Positions 1 through 8,152 of a DNA stretch of 64,000 nucleotides are shown one piece after another. The translations under genes and the position numbers were made by a program. Position 1 is the stretch's first letter; each line of letters opens with the position of its first letter. This stretch comes from Pseudomonas sp. RIT-PI-q. Its GTDB lineage: Bacteria; Pseudomonadota; Gammaproteobacteria; Pseudomonadales; Pseudomonadaceae. The DNA lies in contig NZ_LHPC01000015.1 in the NCBI RefSeq assembly GCF_001297125.1, forward strand, positions 1 through 64,000. Direction: 5' to 3'. Under the pieces are notes generated by a model. That model made no database searches. It was not told where the DNA came from and saw only the letters and a program-made list of their open reading frames with translations.

Positions 1-104
1 GTTGGTTACATCTTTGATTTCTCGCGGAGTAACTTGTGATGCTGATAATCTTGTTGACTATCAGTCTGACTCCACAAGCACCCACACGAATTGCTTGATT
101 CAGT

Positions 105-116
105 TGTTAAAGAGCG
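105..116 (-). promoter_or_regulatory. rrn boxA antitermination element
   Basis: On the minus strand this reads CGCTCTTTAACA, which differs from the E. coli rrn boxA TGCTCTTTAACA only at the first base. NusB/NusE bind boxA RNA to make RNA polymerase resistant to Rho on untranslated rRNA. Confidence 0.85.
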
Positions 117-119
117 GTT

Positions 120-142
120 GGTTAAGATCTTTCGTCTCAACC
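120..142 (-). promoter_or_regulatory. boxB-like hairpin upstream of boxA
   Basis: The arms GGTTGAGA and TCTTAACC (minus strand) form an 8-bp stem with one G-U pair, three bases upstream of boxA. This is the usual boxB-boxA order of rrn leaders. Confidence 0.6.
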
Positions 143-151
143 GAGGCGCGC

Positions 152-180
152 ACTTTACAGCACACACCCTCAACTTGCAA
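152..180 (-). promoter_or_regulatory. rrn P2-like promoter
   Basis: Minus strand: -35 TTGCAA (175-180), 17-bp spacer, -10 TAAAGT (152-157), followed by a GC-rich discriminator (GCGCGCC). It lies between P1 and boxB/boxA, as a second tandem rrn promoter would. Confidence 0.55.
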
Positions 181-262
181 CCCTTAAAAGCTACTGATTT
201 AACTATCAAAATCAATCACTTAGGCCAGACCAAGCAGCAAACTGCTCGTCAGCGGGAGGCGA

Positions 263-290
263 ATACTACAGCATTAAAATACGGGGTCAA
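263..290 (-). promoter_or_regulatory. rrn P1-like promoter
   Basis: Minus strand: -35 TTGACC (285-290), 16-bp spacer, -10 TAGTAT (263-268), then a GC-rich GCCTCCCGC discriminator typical of stringently controlled rRNA promoters. The A/T-rich run at about 300-325 could be an UP element. Confidence 0.7.
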
Positions 291-402
291 CCCCCGCCTG
301 AAAATTCTTTTTCCTTACCCGCCTCCGCGACAGACAGCAAACGACTAAATGGTGGCGATGGACTCAAGCGGCCAGGCTAGTCCGGCCGCCTGATTGATGG
401 GG

Positions 403-1830
403 TCAGTTGTTGAAGACCGGGTACGACGCCTTATTAATAGCCGCCATCGCCTCTGCCCGAGACAAGATCCCCGACTCTTCCAGAATCGTCAGCAGTGAAC
501 GACCTTGCGCCACCGACTGACGAGCGAGCTTACTGACTTGCGCATAGCCGAGCGTCGGCACCAAGGCAGTGGCAACAGCCATCGACTCAGTCAGGTGCTG
601 CTCGTTGCGCGCTACATCGGCAGTGATCCCGGCCACGCACTTCTCACGGAAGCGCTGAATGCCGTTGGTCAGCAGCGTGATGCTGTCAAATACCCGGGAG
701 GCAACCACTGGCTCGAAATGATTGATTTCCAGTTCGCCGTATTGCACGGCCTGGGCCACGGCAACATCGTTGCCGATCACCGCGAAACTCAGCTGGATCA
801 TCGCCATCGGCAACACCGGGTTGACCTTGCCCGGCATGATCGACGAGCCGGCCTGGGCTTCTGGCAGCTTCAGCTCGCCAATACCGCCCACCGGGCCGGA
901 GGACAATACCGTCAGGTCGGAGGCGACCTTTGCCAATGAAGCGGAACAGGTGCGCAGTTCTGCGGAAACCCGGGAGAACACGTCCATATTCTGCATCGCA
1001 TCGAAGGGGTTTGACGGCGCTTGATACACGACCCCGGTGATCGCCTCCAGGTGCGCGAACGCAAACGTCCGGTAGGCCGGCGGCGCACCGAAGCCGGTGC
1101 CAATGGCCGTGCCACCGAGCGGCAGCGTGCGCAGCTTGTCACGTACGTTGGCCAGTTCGGCAGCCAGGCGATGGGTGAGTGAAGCGTAGCCGGAGAACAC
1201 CTGCCCCAGTCGCATAGGCTGGCCATCTTGCAGGCAGGTGCGGCCCAGGTGCAGGACATCGGCAAACTGCTCGGCCTTCTGGTCGAACTGTTTGGCGAGC
1301 AACTCGACCTCGCTGATCAGAGGCCCGAACATTGCGTAGGTAGCAATCTTCATTGCCGCGGGATAAACATCGTTGGTCGACTGCGAGATATTGACGTGGT
1401 CGTTCGGATGGATGATGTCGTAGGAGCCCGCCGCATGCCCCAGGACCTGCTGGGCACGGTTGGCAATGACTTCATTGAAGTTCATGTTGGTGGACGTACC
1501 ACCCGAGCCTTCCAGCAGATCGACAATCAGTGAGTCATCGCATTGGCCGTCGATGACGTCCTTGCAGGCTTGCACGATGGCATTGCATTGATCACGCGCC
1601 AGTACGCCGCTATCCAGGTTCGCAAGCGCCGCCGCCCACTTGCACTGGGCGAACGCATTACGAAATTCGGCGTAGTGAGCGACCGTCAGCGGTGAAACGC
1701 TGAGGTTATCGAAGCCACGCACCGAGTTCACGCCGTAGAGTTTGTCGGCAGCGATCTGAACGTCACCCACATAGTCACGTTCCAGCCTGTATTCCTTGCG
1801 CTCAAAAGTATTCAAGAGTACTGCCCTCAT
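403..1830 (-). CDS. aspA: Aspartate ammonia-lyase-like enzyme (class II fumarase/aspartase superfamily)
   Basis: Predicted to interconvert aspartate with fumarate plus ammonia in the cytosol. The 475-residue protein has the superfamily blocks: GSGGTSTNMNFNEV, then HPNDHVNISQSTND, and the C-terminal signature GSSIMPGKVNP that forms the mobile loop with the catalytic Ser. HVN and STND fit aspartases better than fumarases, but a related lyase is not excluded. It is the last gene of MFS carrier, LysR, lyase, whose ends overlap. The ATG at 1830 lies inside the LysR gene. A TTG at 1815 has GAGGG eight bases upstream and may be the true start (MNTFERKEYRLERD). Confidence 0.8.
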   Translation of the reverse strand: MRAVLLNTFERKEYRLERDYVGDVQIAADKLYGVNSVRGFDNLSVSPLTVAHYAEFRNAFAQCKWAAALANLDSGVLARDQCNAIVQACKDVIDGQCDDSLIVDLLEGSGGTSTNMNFNEVIANRAQQVLGHAAGSYDIIHPNDHVNISQSTNDVYPAAMKIATYAMFGPLISEVELLAKQFDQKAEQFADVLHLGRTCLQDGQPMRLGQVFSGYASLTHRLAAELANVRDKLRTLPLGGTAIGTGFGAPPAYRTFAFAHLEAITGVVYQAPSNPFDAMQNMDVFSRVSAELRTCSASLAKVASDLTVLSSGPVGGIGELKLPEAQAGSSIMPGKVNPVLPMAMIQLSFAVIGNDVAVAQAVQYGELEINHFEPVVASRVFDSITLLTNGIQRFREKCVAGITADVARNEQHLTESMAVATALVPTLGYAQVSKLARQSVAQGRSLLTILEESGILSRAEAMAAINKASYPVFNN

Positions 1831-2857
1831 CAGAATTTATTAACGTCTCAACCCCGCAGCCCATGGACTGCAGGCGTGGCAAAAATGAGTTGAGAACCAC
1901 CTCGCGCGCTGTTTCGCAGGCATCCGCGAAAAAAGTGCTGTATTCATCTCTTCGGGCCACCAGGTAGAGCGACCTTTCGAGCCCGAGCTCGGGGGTCAGG
2001 TGTACGTTCACCTTGTCGACCCAGGCCGACGCCTGGAGAAAGCACATCGGGCTCGTAACGGCCCAGCCGATACTTTCGGCAACCATTGAGGTCAGGGCGT
2101 CGGCGTTGTCCAACTCCAGCCGATTGGGCACGCGCACGCTCAAGCTGCGAAGATGGCGCTCGATCTGCAGCCCGACCTGCGAACCACGATTGAAGCGAAC
2201 CACCGGCAGGACGTTGGCCATCGCCCGGATGTCTTCAATGCTCGTGATGTTCTTGTGCAAATCCTTTGGGGTAATGACAAAGTATTTTTCCGAGAACAGC
2301 CGATAGCGGATCACGTCGTTGGTATCCATGAGTGGATCGCTGGTCACGATCAGATCCAGGTCACGGCGCAACAGCGCCTCACCTTGTTGCGGACTCAAGC
2401 CTGTCCGAATCGATAACTGCGAGACTTTTCCCAAAAGCCGCTTGGTGAAGACCGAGCCGCAGGTCGCGGCAAACGAATCGACAAGACCGATTCGCAGGTC
2501 AGGCTTCACGCCTCCCCCGGCATCCACCACTTGCGCCTTGAGATGGGAAATTTCCTCACTCAACACCGAGCCGCGATTGCGCAGCGCAATCCCGTAGGTG
2601 GTCAAGGCCAGAGGGCGAGTTGATCGATCCACCAGGATCACTCCAAGCTCTTCCTCTAGTTGGCGGACCATCTGCGATACGCCCGACTGGGAGATCCCCA
2701 TGCGCGTAGCTGCGCCCGACATGCTGCCTTCCTCGGCCACGGCGATGAATACCTGAACCGCATACATGTCGATGAGTTTGTTCGCTGTCATTAGGTCTGT
2801 ACTCGCTCTATCAGGTCGGAAAGACTTTAGTGCGACCATCGCCTCCTCGCCCGTCAC
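1802..2857 (-). CDS. LysR-family transcriptional regulator
   Basis: N-terminal winged helix-turn-helix (VQVFIAVAEEGSMSGAATRMG, then GVSQMVRQLEEELGV) and a C-terminal effector-binding domain, about the family's usual 300 residues plus an N-terminal extension. The GTG at 2857 overlaps the stop of the upstream carrier (GTGA), indicating translational coupling. ATGs at 2839 and 2791 are alternatives, and the latter puts the HTH at the normal distance from the N terminus. A LysR gene inside the transcript it probably controls is unusual, since most are divergent. Likely effector: aspartate, fumarate or the carrier's substrate (inference). Confidence 0.85.
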   Translation of the reverse strand: MTGEEAMVALKSFRPDRASTDLMTANKLIDMYAVQVFIAVAEEGSMSGAATRMGISQSGVSQMVRQLEEELGVILVDRSTRPLALTTYGIALRNRGSVLSEEISHLKAQVVDAGGGVKPDLRIGLVDSFAATCGSVFTKRLLGKVSQLSIRTGLSPQQGEALLRRDLDLIVTSDPLMDTNDVIRYRLFSEKYFVITPKDLHKNITSIEDIRAMANVLPVVRFNRGSQVGLQIERHLRSLSVRVPNRLELDNADALTSMVAESIGWAVTSPMCFLQASAWVDKVNVHLTPELGLERSLYLVARRDEYSTFFADACETAREVVLNSFLPRLQSMGCGVETLINSDEGSTLEYF

Positions 2858-4218
2858 TTCCCCTCGCGGACTGCGGCCGGCGTAGCGAAGGCTGCCGCTA
2901 GACCGTGCCCATCAGGCGTTACGCCAGAGAGATCTTCCTTGCTGGTTTCCGGCGCAAACAGGTGGCAGAACACGCCGCCGAATATCAACACGCCAACGCA
3001 GATACCCAAGGCCGTCTGGATGCCGAGGCTTTGCACGGCGATAGGCAGCAAGAACGTAGCAAAAGCAGAGCCGAAACGGCTGGACGCGACCGCAAGACCG
3101 ATACCGGAAGCACGCAGATGGGTCGGGAATAGTTCAGGGGGATAGACGAACTCCAGATTCACCGCGGCAGCAAGCACGCAGGCAAAGAGGCCGAAGGCCA
3201 GAATGGTTCCCAAGGGACCGAAACCGGCATAGGCGAGCACGGCAAGACTCAAAGCGCTCAGGAAGAAGGTGCCGACGAGAAAGGCGCGACGCGAGATTCG
3301 GTCAATACACAACAACCCGAGGATTGCGCCCAACATGAGCAGCACGTTGTAGACCAGACCACCGACGAACTTGTCGCCGACGTTCAGCGCTTCGAGGACT
3401 CTTGGCGAAAAGGTGCCCAGGGCGAAGAACGGAACGACCTGGCAGGTGTAGAAGACACACCCGACCACAGTGTTTTTACGCCAGCGGTTGCTGAACAGCT
3501 CCGCCCAATTACCGCCTTTTTTCTTCGGCGCACTCACTGGCTCCGGCAGGCTGACATTGGGCCCGAACTTACTGCGCACGATGTCCATGGCTTCCTGAGT
3601 ACGTCCACGCGCCATCAACCAGATCGGCGACTCAGGCACGCCCATGCGCAACGGCAGGATGAGCAATGCGGGAAGGCCGCTTAACGCCAGCATGATGCGC
3701 CAGGCATCCGGGCCGATATCGCGAACAGCGAAGCCCACCAGATAGGCCGCGACGTAGCCGGCGGCCCAAGCCACCGCGAGTATGCTCAGCAGCCGCCCGC
3801 GATAGCGACGCGGGGCGAACTCCGTGACCAGCGATTTGCTGACGACATAATCGAAACCCAACACAAGACCCAGCAGCAAACGCAGCACCAGCAATTGCTC
3901 GGGTGAGGTGACGAAAAACTGGGAGGCGGAAATGATGGCGAACAGCAGCATGTCCCAGGCGAAGATTGTCCTGCGCCCATACTTGTCCGCGAGGGGGCCT
4001 GCGATCAGGCTACCCAGGAAAAGGCCAGCGAGCGACGCAGCGCCCAGCAGTCCCATCCACAATGCAGTGAGTTGCAACGGGCCCGCCGCCATGCTGACGG
4101 CGATGCCGATAATTCCAAGTACGAAGCCATCACTGAATTGGCCACCCGTACCACTGAACACCGTCCTGATATGGAAGCGGGTCAGCGGTAGGTCTTCGAA
4201 CGATACTTGCTTGCTCAT
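2854..4218 (-). CDS. MFS transporter, organic-acid/sugar-porter type
   Basis: A 454-residue inner-membrane carrier with twelve hydrophobic segments. The loop 2-3 motif GPLADKYGRRTIF is the MFS motif A. GVPESPIWLMARGRTQEAMDIV after helix 6 matches the PESPRWL motif common to sugar and aromatic-acid porters. It is first in a coupled operon with a LysR regulator and an aspartase-like lyase, so a C4 amino or dicarboxylic acid is a plausible substrate (inference from context). Start ATG at 4218 follows a GGAGACAC ribosome-binding site. Confidence 0.85.
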   Translation of the reverse strand: MSKQVSFEDLPLTRFHIRTVFSGTGGQFSDGFVLGIIGIAVSMAAGPLQLTALWMGLLGAASLAGLFLGSLIAGPLADKYGRRTIFAWDMLLFAIISASQFFVTSPEQLLVLRLLLGLVLGFDYVVSKSLVTEFAPRRYRGRLLSILAVAWAAGYVAAYLVGFAVRDIGPDAWRIMLALSGLPALLILPLRMGVPESPIWLMARGRTQEAMDIVRSKFGPNVSLPEPVSAPKKKGGNWAELFSNRWRKNTVVGCVFYTCQVVPFFALGTFSPRVLEALNVGDKFVGGLVYNVLLMLGAILGLLCIDRISRRAFLVGTFFLSALSLAVLAYAGFGPLGTILAFGLFACVLAAAVNLEFVYPPELFPTHLRASGIGLAVASSRFGSAFATFLLPIAVQSLGIQTALGICVGVLIFGGVFCHLFAPETSKEDLSGVTPDGHGLAAAFATPAAVREGK

Positions 4219-4356
4219 TCGTGTCTCCGCTTACTTTTTATAGTTGTTGGATCCGACGCGGGCGCCGGGCACGAAATGAGTCTATGGCTTCATCATCAGT
4301 ATTTCAGCATTCGCAATTGCAGTATCAAGATCGCTAATACTGACGTGCATTTTTAC

Positions 4357-4746
4357 TTATTCTCCAGCCCTCTCTGCCGATAGGTTTACGACAGCCTCGC
4401 AAGGAAGAAGCCGATGAAACTCGCCCATTTCCTTCGCGTGACTTACCCCCCAGTCGTACAGACTTTTAAGTAATGGTTCGAGACTCATGCCTAGAGGGGT
4501 TAGCGCATAATCAATTCTTTGTGGTTCTTCCGCAAAGAACAACCGATAGACGAGACCATGACTTTCAAGCGCTCTAAGCTGACCAATAAGAACTTTTTGC
4601 GAAATACCCTGGATATTATTTTCGAGAGAGCATATACGCTGCGGCCCTTCTAACAGCACGTAGATAATGACCGCCTTCCATCGCCCCGAGACAACGCTCA
4701 GTGCTCTTTCAATTGGCAAACCGGGCAGATGCTTAATGACTTGCAT
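4357..4746 (-). CDS. HxlR-family transcriptional regulator
   Basis: A 129-residue single-domain winged HTH protein. ALSVVSGRWKAVIIYVLLEGPQR, LENNIQGISQKVLIGQLRALESHGLVYR and YALTPLGMSLEPLLKSLYDWG match the HxlR (DUF24) pattern. It lies divergently, 83 bases from an Old Yellow Enzyme. HxlR proteins commonly control neighbouring redox enzymes in response to electrophiles or quinones, some through cysteines; here the only Cys residues are at about 38 and 117. Control of the divergent reductase is inferred. Confidence 0.85.
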   Translation of the reverse strand: MQVIKHLPGLPIERALSVVSGRWKAVIIYVLLEGPQRICSLENNIQGISQKVLIGQLRALESHGLVYRLFFAEEPQRIDYALTPLGMSLEPLLKSLYDWGVSHAKEMGEFHRLLPCEAVVNLSAERAGE

Positions 4747-4829
4747 TCTTACACACCTATTTGTCTGTGGAATGGAGTTTTAATCAAAGGCTACCCTGCC
4801 TGGACTTCGTTCAGCAACGGGATAATCAC

Positions 4830-5975
4830 ATGGTCAACTTACTCACTCCTCATACACTTGGCGGTAAAATCAGTCTGAAAAACCGTGTCGTGATGGCACC
4901 GATGACTCGCGCGAGGTCGTCCGAAGGCGATGTTCCGACGGCATTGATGGCCAAGTACTACAGCCAGCGTGCCAGTGCCGGGTTGATCATAACTGAAGCG
5001 GCCGACGTTTCCCCACACAGCAAGGGCTACGCTCGGACGCCTGGCATCTATTCGCAGGCCCAGATTCAAGGTTGGCGCAGGGTGACCGATGAGGTGCACC
5101 GCAATGCTGGCCGGATCTTCGCCCAGCTGTGGCACGTGGGCCGGATGGCGCATACATCGCTGATGCCCAATGGTGAAGCGCCTTGGGGCGTTACTGATGA
5201 GGCGGCGAGCGAATCCGATGTTTTTGCTTACGATGCTGAAGGTAGGGCCACATTTGTCCGGGCAAGCCAGCCACGACAAATGTCCATCGAAGACGTGTCT
5301 CATGTTGTGAATGAATTTGCACAAGCCGCTAAAAACGCTGACGTCGCAGGATTCGATGGCGTGGAAATTCATGGGGCCAACGGATACCTTGTCGATCAGT
5401 TCATTAACTCAACCCTCAACACGCGCACTGACTGCTATGGCGGGCAGACACTGGAATCGAGAACTCGTTTTCTTCTTGAGGTAGTTGATGCCGCTGCAGC
5501 TGTATTGGGACCGGATCGGGTAGGTGTTCGCCTGTCGCCATTCGGGCGGTTTAACAGCATGCCCGAAGATCCCAAAGTGGAAGAAACCTTGCTTTATCTT
5601 TGCGCGCAGCTGGACAGGAGAAACATTGCCTATGTGCATATGGTTTATCAGTTAATGCCGTCAGGCAATATGAATTCCAGCGATTTTAACCAGCGTCATT
5701 TAAGTAATGATCTGGTTCAGAAAATTCGTTATATCTATAAGGGTACGATTATCTGGTGTGGTGGTTTTGATAAAACCTCTGGGAAAGTCGCTCTCGATAC
5801 TTGGAATGTCGATCTGATCGCATTTGGACGGCCATTTGTTGGCAATCCTGACTTGGTCAAGCGTTTGCAGAATAACTGGCCGGTCATAGAGGCTGATCCG
5901 TCTAGTTATTACACTCGAAATGGAGAAGTTGGTTATACCGATTTTCCAAACTACTTATCACTGCAATTTAGTTGA
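4830..5975 (+). CDS. Old Yellow Enzyme-family alkene reductase
   Basis: An FMN-dependent TIM-barrel ene-reductase that uses NAD(P)H to reduce activated C=C bonds, and in relatives nitrate esters. Visible features are the N-terminal NRVVMAPMTRARS, the FMN-site QLWHVGRMAH, the substrate-binding His-Asn pair in VEIHGANGYLVDQF, and a C-terminal FGRPFVGNPDL phosphate-binding loop. It is 381 residues, close to NemA-type enzymes (about 365). The frame is open from 4761, but homology starts at MVNLLTPHTLGG, so ATG 4830 was chosen. It is divergent from an HxlR regulator. Confidence 0.9.
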   Translation: MVNLLTPHTLGGKISLKNRVVMAPMTRARSSEGDVPTALMAKYYSQRASAGLIITEAADVSPHSKGYARTPGIYSQAQIQGWRRVTDEVHRNAGRIFAQLWHVGRMAHTSLMPNGEAPWGVTDEAASESDVFAYDAEGRATFVRASQPRQMSIEDVSHVVNEFAQAAKNADVAGFDGVEIHGANGYLVDQFINSTLNTRTDCYGGQTLESRTRFLLEVVDAAAAVLGPDRVGVRLSPFGRFNSMPEDPKVEETLLYLCAQLDRRNIAYVHMVYQLMPSGNMNSSDFNQRHLSNDLVQKIRYIYKGTIIWCGGFDKTSGKVALDTWNVDLIAFGRPFVGNPDLVKRLQNNWPVIEADPSSYYTRNGEVGYTDFPNYLSLQFS

Positions 5976-6016
5976 TATATCGCACCTGAAACCTTGGCTG
6001 GGGGCTTTATTGGGGG

Positions 6017-6260
6017 CATATCCGTTTTTTTGGTTGTGGCGGCTGGCGGTTCCGCTCTTACAGCGGGTCACTTTGAAAATCCGGAAGCCGGCCCAGCCCA
6101 AAGTAACCAAACGCTCTTGCCCCTTTCGTTCGGTGCCTCGCTGTGGCTCGGCATGCCCTCGCTCCGGTCCTGCTCCGTGGGCCCGCCGCCATCCATGCCG
6201 GGTTGCCCACTGCGCAGAACCTCCACTCGGCGTGAGGGGGCTGTGCGTCAAAATCAAAAG
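6017..6260 (+). repeat. Dispersed Pseudomonas repeat, left copy of an inverted pair
   Basis: This starts CATATCCG, runs through GGCGGCTGGCGGTTCCGC, TTACAGCGGGTCACTTT and GGTGCCTCGC, and ends CAAAATCAAAAG. The minus strand of 6451-6680 has the same blocks in the same order. Blocks of this kind are scattered in P. fluorescens-group genomes. Short frames across it are repeat-derived and not credible genes. Confidence 0.75.
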
Positions 6261-6315
6261 CTGAAGGCGAGCTAACGCTCGACCTAATGAGTGGTGAAAA
6301 GCAGCGTACACCCTT

Positions 6316-6424
6316 CCCCTGTAGGAGCTGGCTTGCCAGCGAAGGACGTTAACGATGACGAGTTTCAACAGGATAAATGTGGCGCATTTGAGTTCTTCGC
6401 TGGCAAGCCAGCTCCTACAGGGGG
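6316..6424. repeat. REPIN (two inverted REP sequences)
   Basis: CCCCTGTAGGAGCTGGCTTG is followed about 60 bp later by its reverse complement. The spacer GGACGTTAACGATGACG and ACAGGATAA recurs in the REPINs at 24.1 and 48.3 kb. It sits exactly between the two copies of the longer inverted repeat. Confidence 0.9.
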
Positions 6425-6450
6425 ATGGTGGTTTTTAGATGTTGCGTACG

Positions 6451-6680
6451 CTTTTGATCTTGCCGTTGCTTTGCTTTGGCTCCCGATCTGCCGCCCCTTT
6501 CCCAGAGGCCGAACGCAGGCGTTGCGCAGGGGGCACCGCGATGCCTTCGTTACGGCATGCCGAGCCTAGGCGAGGCACCGAATGGAGGGGCAAAGCCTTT
6601 TGCTTACTTTTTGGCGTTTGAAAAAGTGAGTCGCTGTAAAAGCGAAACCGCCAGCCGCCGCTACCGCAGAAACGGATATG
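6451..6680 (-). repeat. Dispersed Pseudomonas repeat, right copy of the inverted pair
   Basis: The minus strand carries CATATCCG, GGCGGCTGGCGGTTTCGC, TTTACAGCGACTCACTTT, GGTGCCTCGCC and finally CAAGATCAAAAG, collinear with 6017-6260 but diverged by many substitutions. With the left copy and the central REPIN it makes a symmetrical, gene-free block. Confidence 0.75.
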
Positions 6681-6747
6681 TACTCCATCCCTTGCGCATT
6701 ACGCCATAGCCGGGTTCTCCGCATTTATCCCCTGCTCTCACCCCCTT

Positions 6748-7407
6748 TTATTCAGGCTTCGTGCGCTTTCCTCGCGCCTGTTCATCCTCCGCCAGCGCCT
6801 GACGAACAAGCGCCCGCGCCGCCCAGGCGGCGGTGTTGAGTGACTCTTCAACGCTAGCACCACCGATATCGCGCACAGCGATCAATGCCTCGGTGCCCAT
6901 GACAATCGACAACGCCTGCTTCAGTCGTTTACGCGCCCGCGGTGAGAGCACGTCCTTCAGCGAGTCGACAATCGGCTCAATGTAGCTCATGCGACGGCCT
7001 GGCCGCAGGGGATCATGGGACTCACTTTCGAGCCACACCGTCATGAACGAGCGTTCCATCACGTGCAGGCCGATCTCGTCGTCGATCAAGAGTTTGTTCA
7101 ACGCGTTCGCCGCCAGACCAATGCCCTTTACCGGATCGTCTCCCGGCTGCCACATGCGCTCCAGCGGTGTCATTTCACGATCGGCCGCCGTCTCGCTGAT
7201 CAACGCCTCGGTCGAGGGAAAGTAGCGATACGCCGTGGCGCGCGAGACCATCGCACGCTCGGCCACTTGCGCGACCGTCGGGTTATGGCCCTCGTCGCGC
7301 AATGCGATGGCAGCATCGATAAGCGCTTGACGCGTGCGCAACTTCTGGTTGGCGCGGCCTTGCGAATCGCCGTCACGGATGGACGGGCTTGACTTCCGGG
7401 TCGGCAT
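6748..7407 (-). CDS. TetR-family transcriptional regulator
   Basis: A 219-residue regulator. The N-terminal HTH reads RQALIDAAIALRDEGHNPTVAQVAERAMVSRATAYRYFPSTEALISE; the rest is a helical ligand domain with no assignable ligand. The ATG at 7407 lies 26 bases from an 18-bp perfect palindrome that is the likely operator. It is divergent from a short heme-copper-like membrane protein, the obvious candidate target. An N-terminal run rich in Arg/Lys/Ser precedes the HTH. Confidence 0.87.
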   Translation of the reverse strand: MPTRKSSPSIRDGDSQGRANQKLRTRQALIDAAIALRDEGHNPTVAQVAERAMVSRATAYRYFPSTEALISETAADREMTPLERMWQPGDDPVKGIGLAANALNKLLIDDEIGLHVMERSFMTVWLESESHDPLRPGRRMSYIEPIVDSLKDVLSPRARKRLKQALSIVMGTEALIAVRDIGGASVEESLNTAAWAARALVRQALAEDEQARGKRTKPE

Positions 7408-7432
7408 GGTATAAATGATACTCCGTCTTTTA

Positions 7433-7450
7433 ATGAGACATGAGTCTCAT
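7433..7450. promoter_or_regulatory. Palindromic operator of the adjacent TetR regulator
   Basis: ATGAGAC-ATGA-GTCTCAT is a perfect inverted repeat with 7-bp arms, between divergent genes and close to the TetR start. Size and position are typical of TetR-family operators. Binding is inferred. Confidence 0.7.
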
Positions 7451-7490
7451 AATAGACACATGGCCACCCACCAACAAGAGGTCGCCCGTT

Positions 7491-7604
7491 ATGAGCCTCC
7501 CAGCACAATGGCAGGTCGATCGAATGATTGACCATCGCTTCCATTTAGTAACGCTTCACATCAGTTTTTCAGCAACTGAGCGCGCCTCCGGGCGCACGAG
7601 GTGA
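7491..7604 (+). CDS. Possible 37-residue leader peptide or small protein
   Basis: The frame begins ATGAGCCTCCC with AGAGG about nine bases upstream and ends with a TGA six bases before the ATG of the next gene. It encodes MSLPAQWQVDRMIDHRF and some twenty more residues, with no recognisable domain or membrane segment. The spacing would allow translational coupling to the downstream membrane-protein gene. Nothing else supports it, and it could be chance. Confidence 0.3.
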   Translation: MSLPAQWQVDRMIDHRFHLVTLHISFSATERASGRTR

Positions 7605-7609
7605 ATACC

Positions 7610-8035
7610 ATGAATCTCAATCCCCGTTCGCGGACCTGGTTTCGACTTGCGGCTATCTACTTTGCCATTGGCGTGGCGCTGGGGGTGGTGATGGGCGCTT
7701 CGGGCGACCACTCGCTCTTCGCAGTACACGCCCATATCAATCTGTTGGGATGGGTGTCGATGGCACTGTTCGGACTCATCGGCACCGTGCACCCGTCAGT
7801 CACCGAAGGCCGCGTTGCTGCAGCACAGTTCTGGACGTACAACGTTGGCGTCCCGGTGATGCTCGGCGCACTGACGCTGCGCCTCAAGGGATTCCCGTCA
7901 GTCGAGCCATTGATTGCCGTCGCATCCATGCTCATTGGCTGCAGCGTGCTGCTTCTTGCGTGGCAGGTGTTCTCGCGCATCGGCGTCACGGCCGAGTTTT
8001 CGAACAGCGCGACAGGCGAATCACGCCTGTCATAA
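7610..8035 (+). CDS. Short heme-copper-oxidase-subunit-I-like membrane protein
   Basis: A 141-residue inner-membrane protein with four predicted helices. Helix 2 contains HAHINLLGWVSMALFGLIG, which resembles the HxHxNxxGW stretch around the low-spin heme ligands of cbb3/NorB-type subunit I, but the protein is only about a quarter of subunit I length and lacks the metal-centre helices. Such short relatives occur as stand-alone genes of unknown role. ATG 7610 was preferred over GTG 7601 because GAGG lies eight bases upstream of it. Probably controlled by the divergent TetR. Heme binding is inference only. Confidence 0.65.
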   Translation: MNLNPRSRTWFRLAAIYFAIGVALGVVMGASGDHSLFAVHAHINLLGWVSMALFGLIGTVHPSVTEGRVAAAQFWTYNVGVPVMLGALTLRLKGFPSVEPLIAVASMLIGCSVLLLAWQVFSRIGVTAEFSNSATGESRLS

Positions 8036-8063
8036 CGCAGTAACCCAGTAGCAGCATTTGGGC

Positions 8064-8107
8064 AGCCTATCGGTGCGGGGTGAGATCCACCCCGGATCGA
8101 TAGCGGC
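8064..8107. terminator. Inverted repeat between convergent genes
   Basis: CTATCG-GTGCGGGGTG and CCACCCCGGAT-CGATAG form an imperfect long stem between two genes whose ends face each other. No clear U-run follows on either strand, so termination is only suggested by position. Confidence 0.4.
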
Positions 8108-8152
8108 CCTTCGCGGCCGGCCTTCGTCACAGCACCACCCTAATCCGGGGGG

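Larger units (their letters stand above)
1..300 (-). promoter_or_regulatory. rRNA operon promoter and leader region
   Basis: The minus strand of this stretch resembles the long untranslated leader that precedes 16S rRNA genes in Pseudomonas, including the AT-rich block just before the 16S start and a boxA antitermination element. The 16S gene itself would begin just left of the window. Short open frames across this stretch are not genes. Two promoter-like pairs and a boxB-like stem are listed separately. Recognition rests on remembered Pseudomonas leaders, so the family call is firm but exact ends are approximate. Confidence 0.85.

Noticed and set aside
4761..4829. N-terminal extension of the Old Yellow Enzyme frame
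   Set aside because: Homology begins at MVNLLTPHTLGG (4830); the extra 23 residues resemble no OYE.
5976..6747. Several short open frames such as 5920-6264 and 6291-6569
   Set aside because: They lie on dispersed repeats and a REPIN, with no ribosome sites or protein families.
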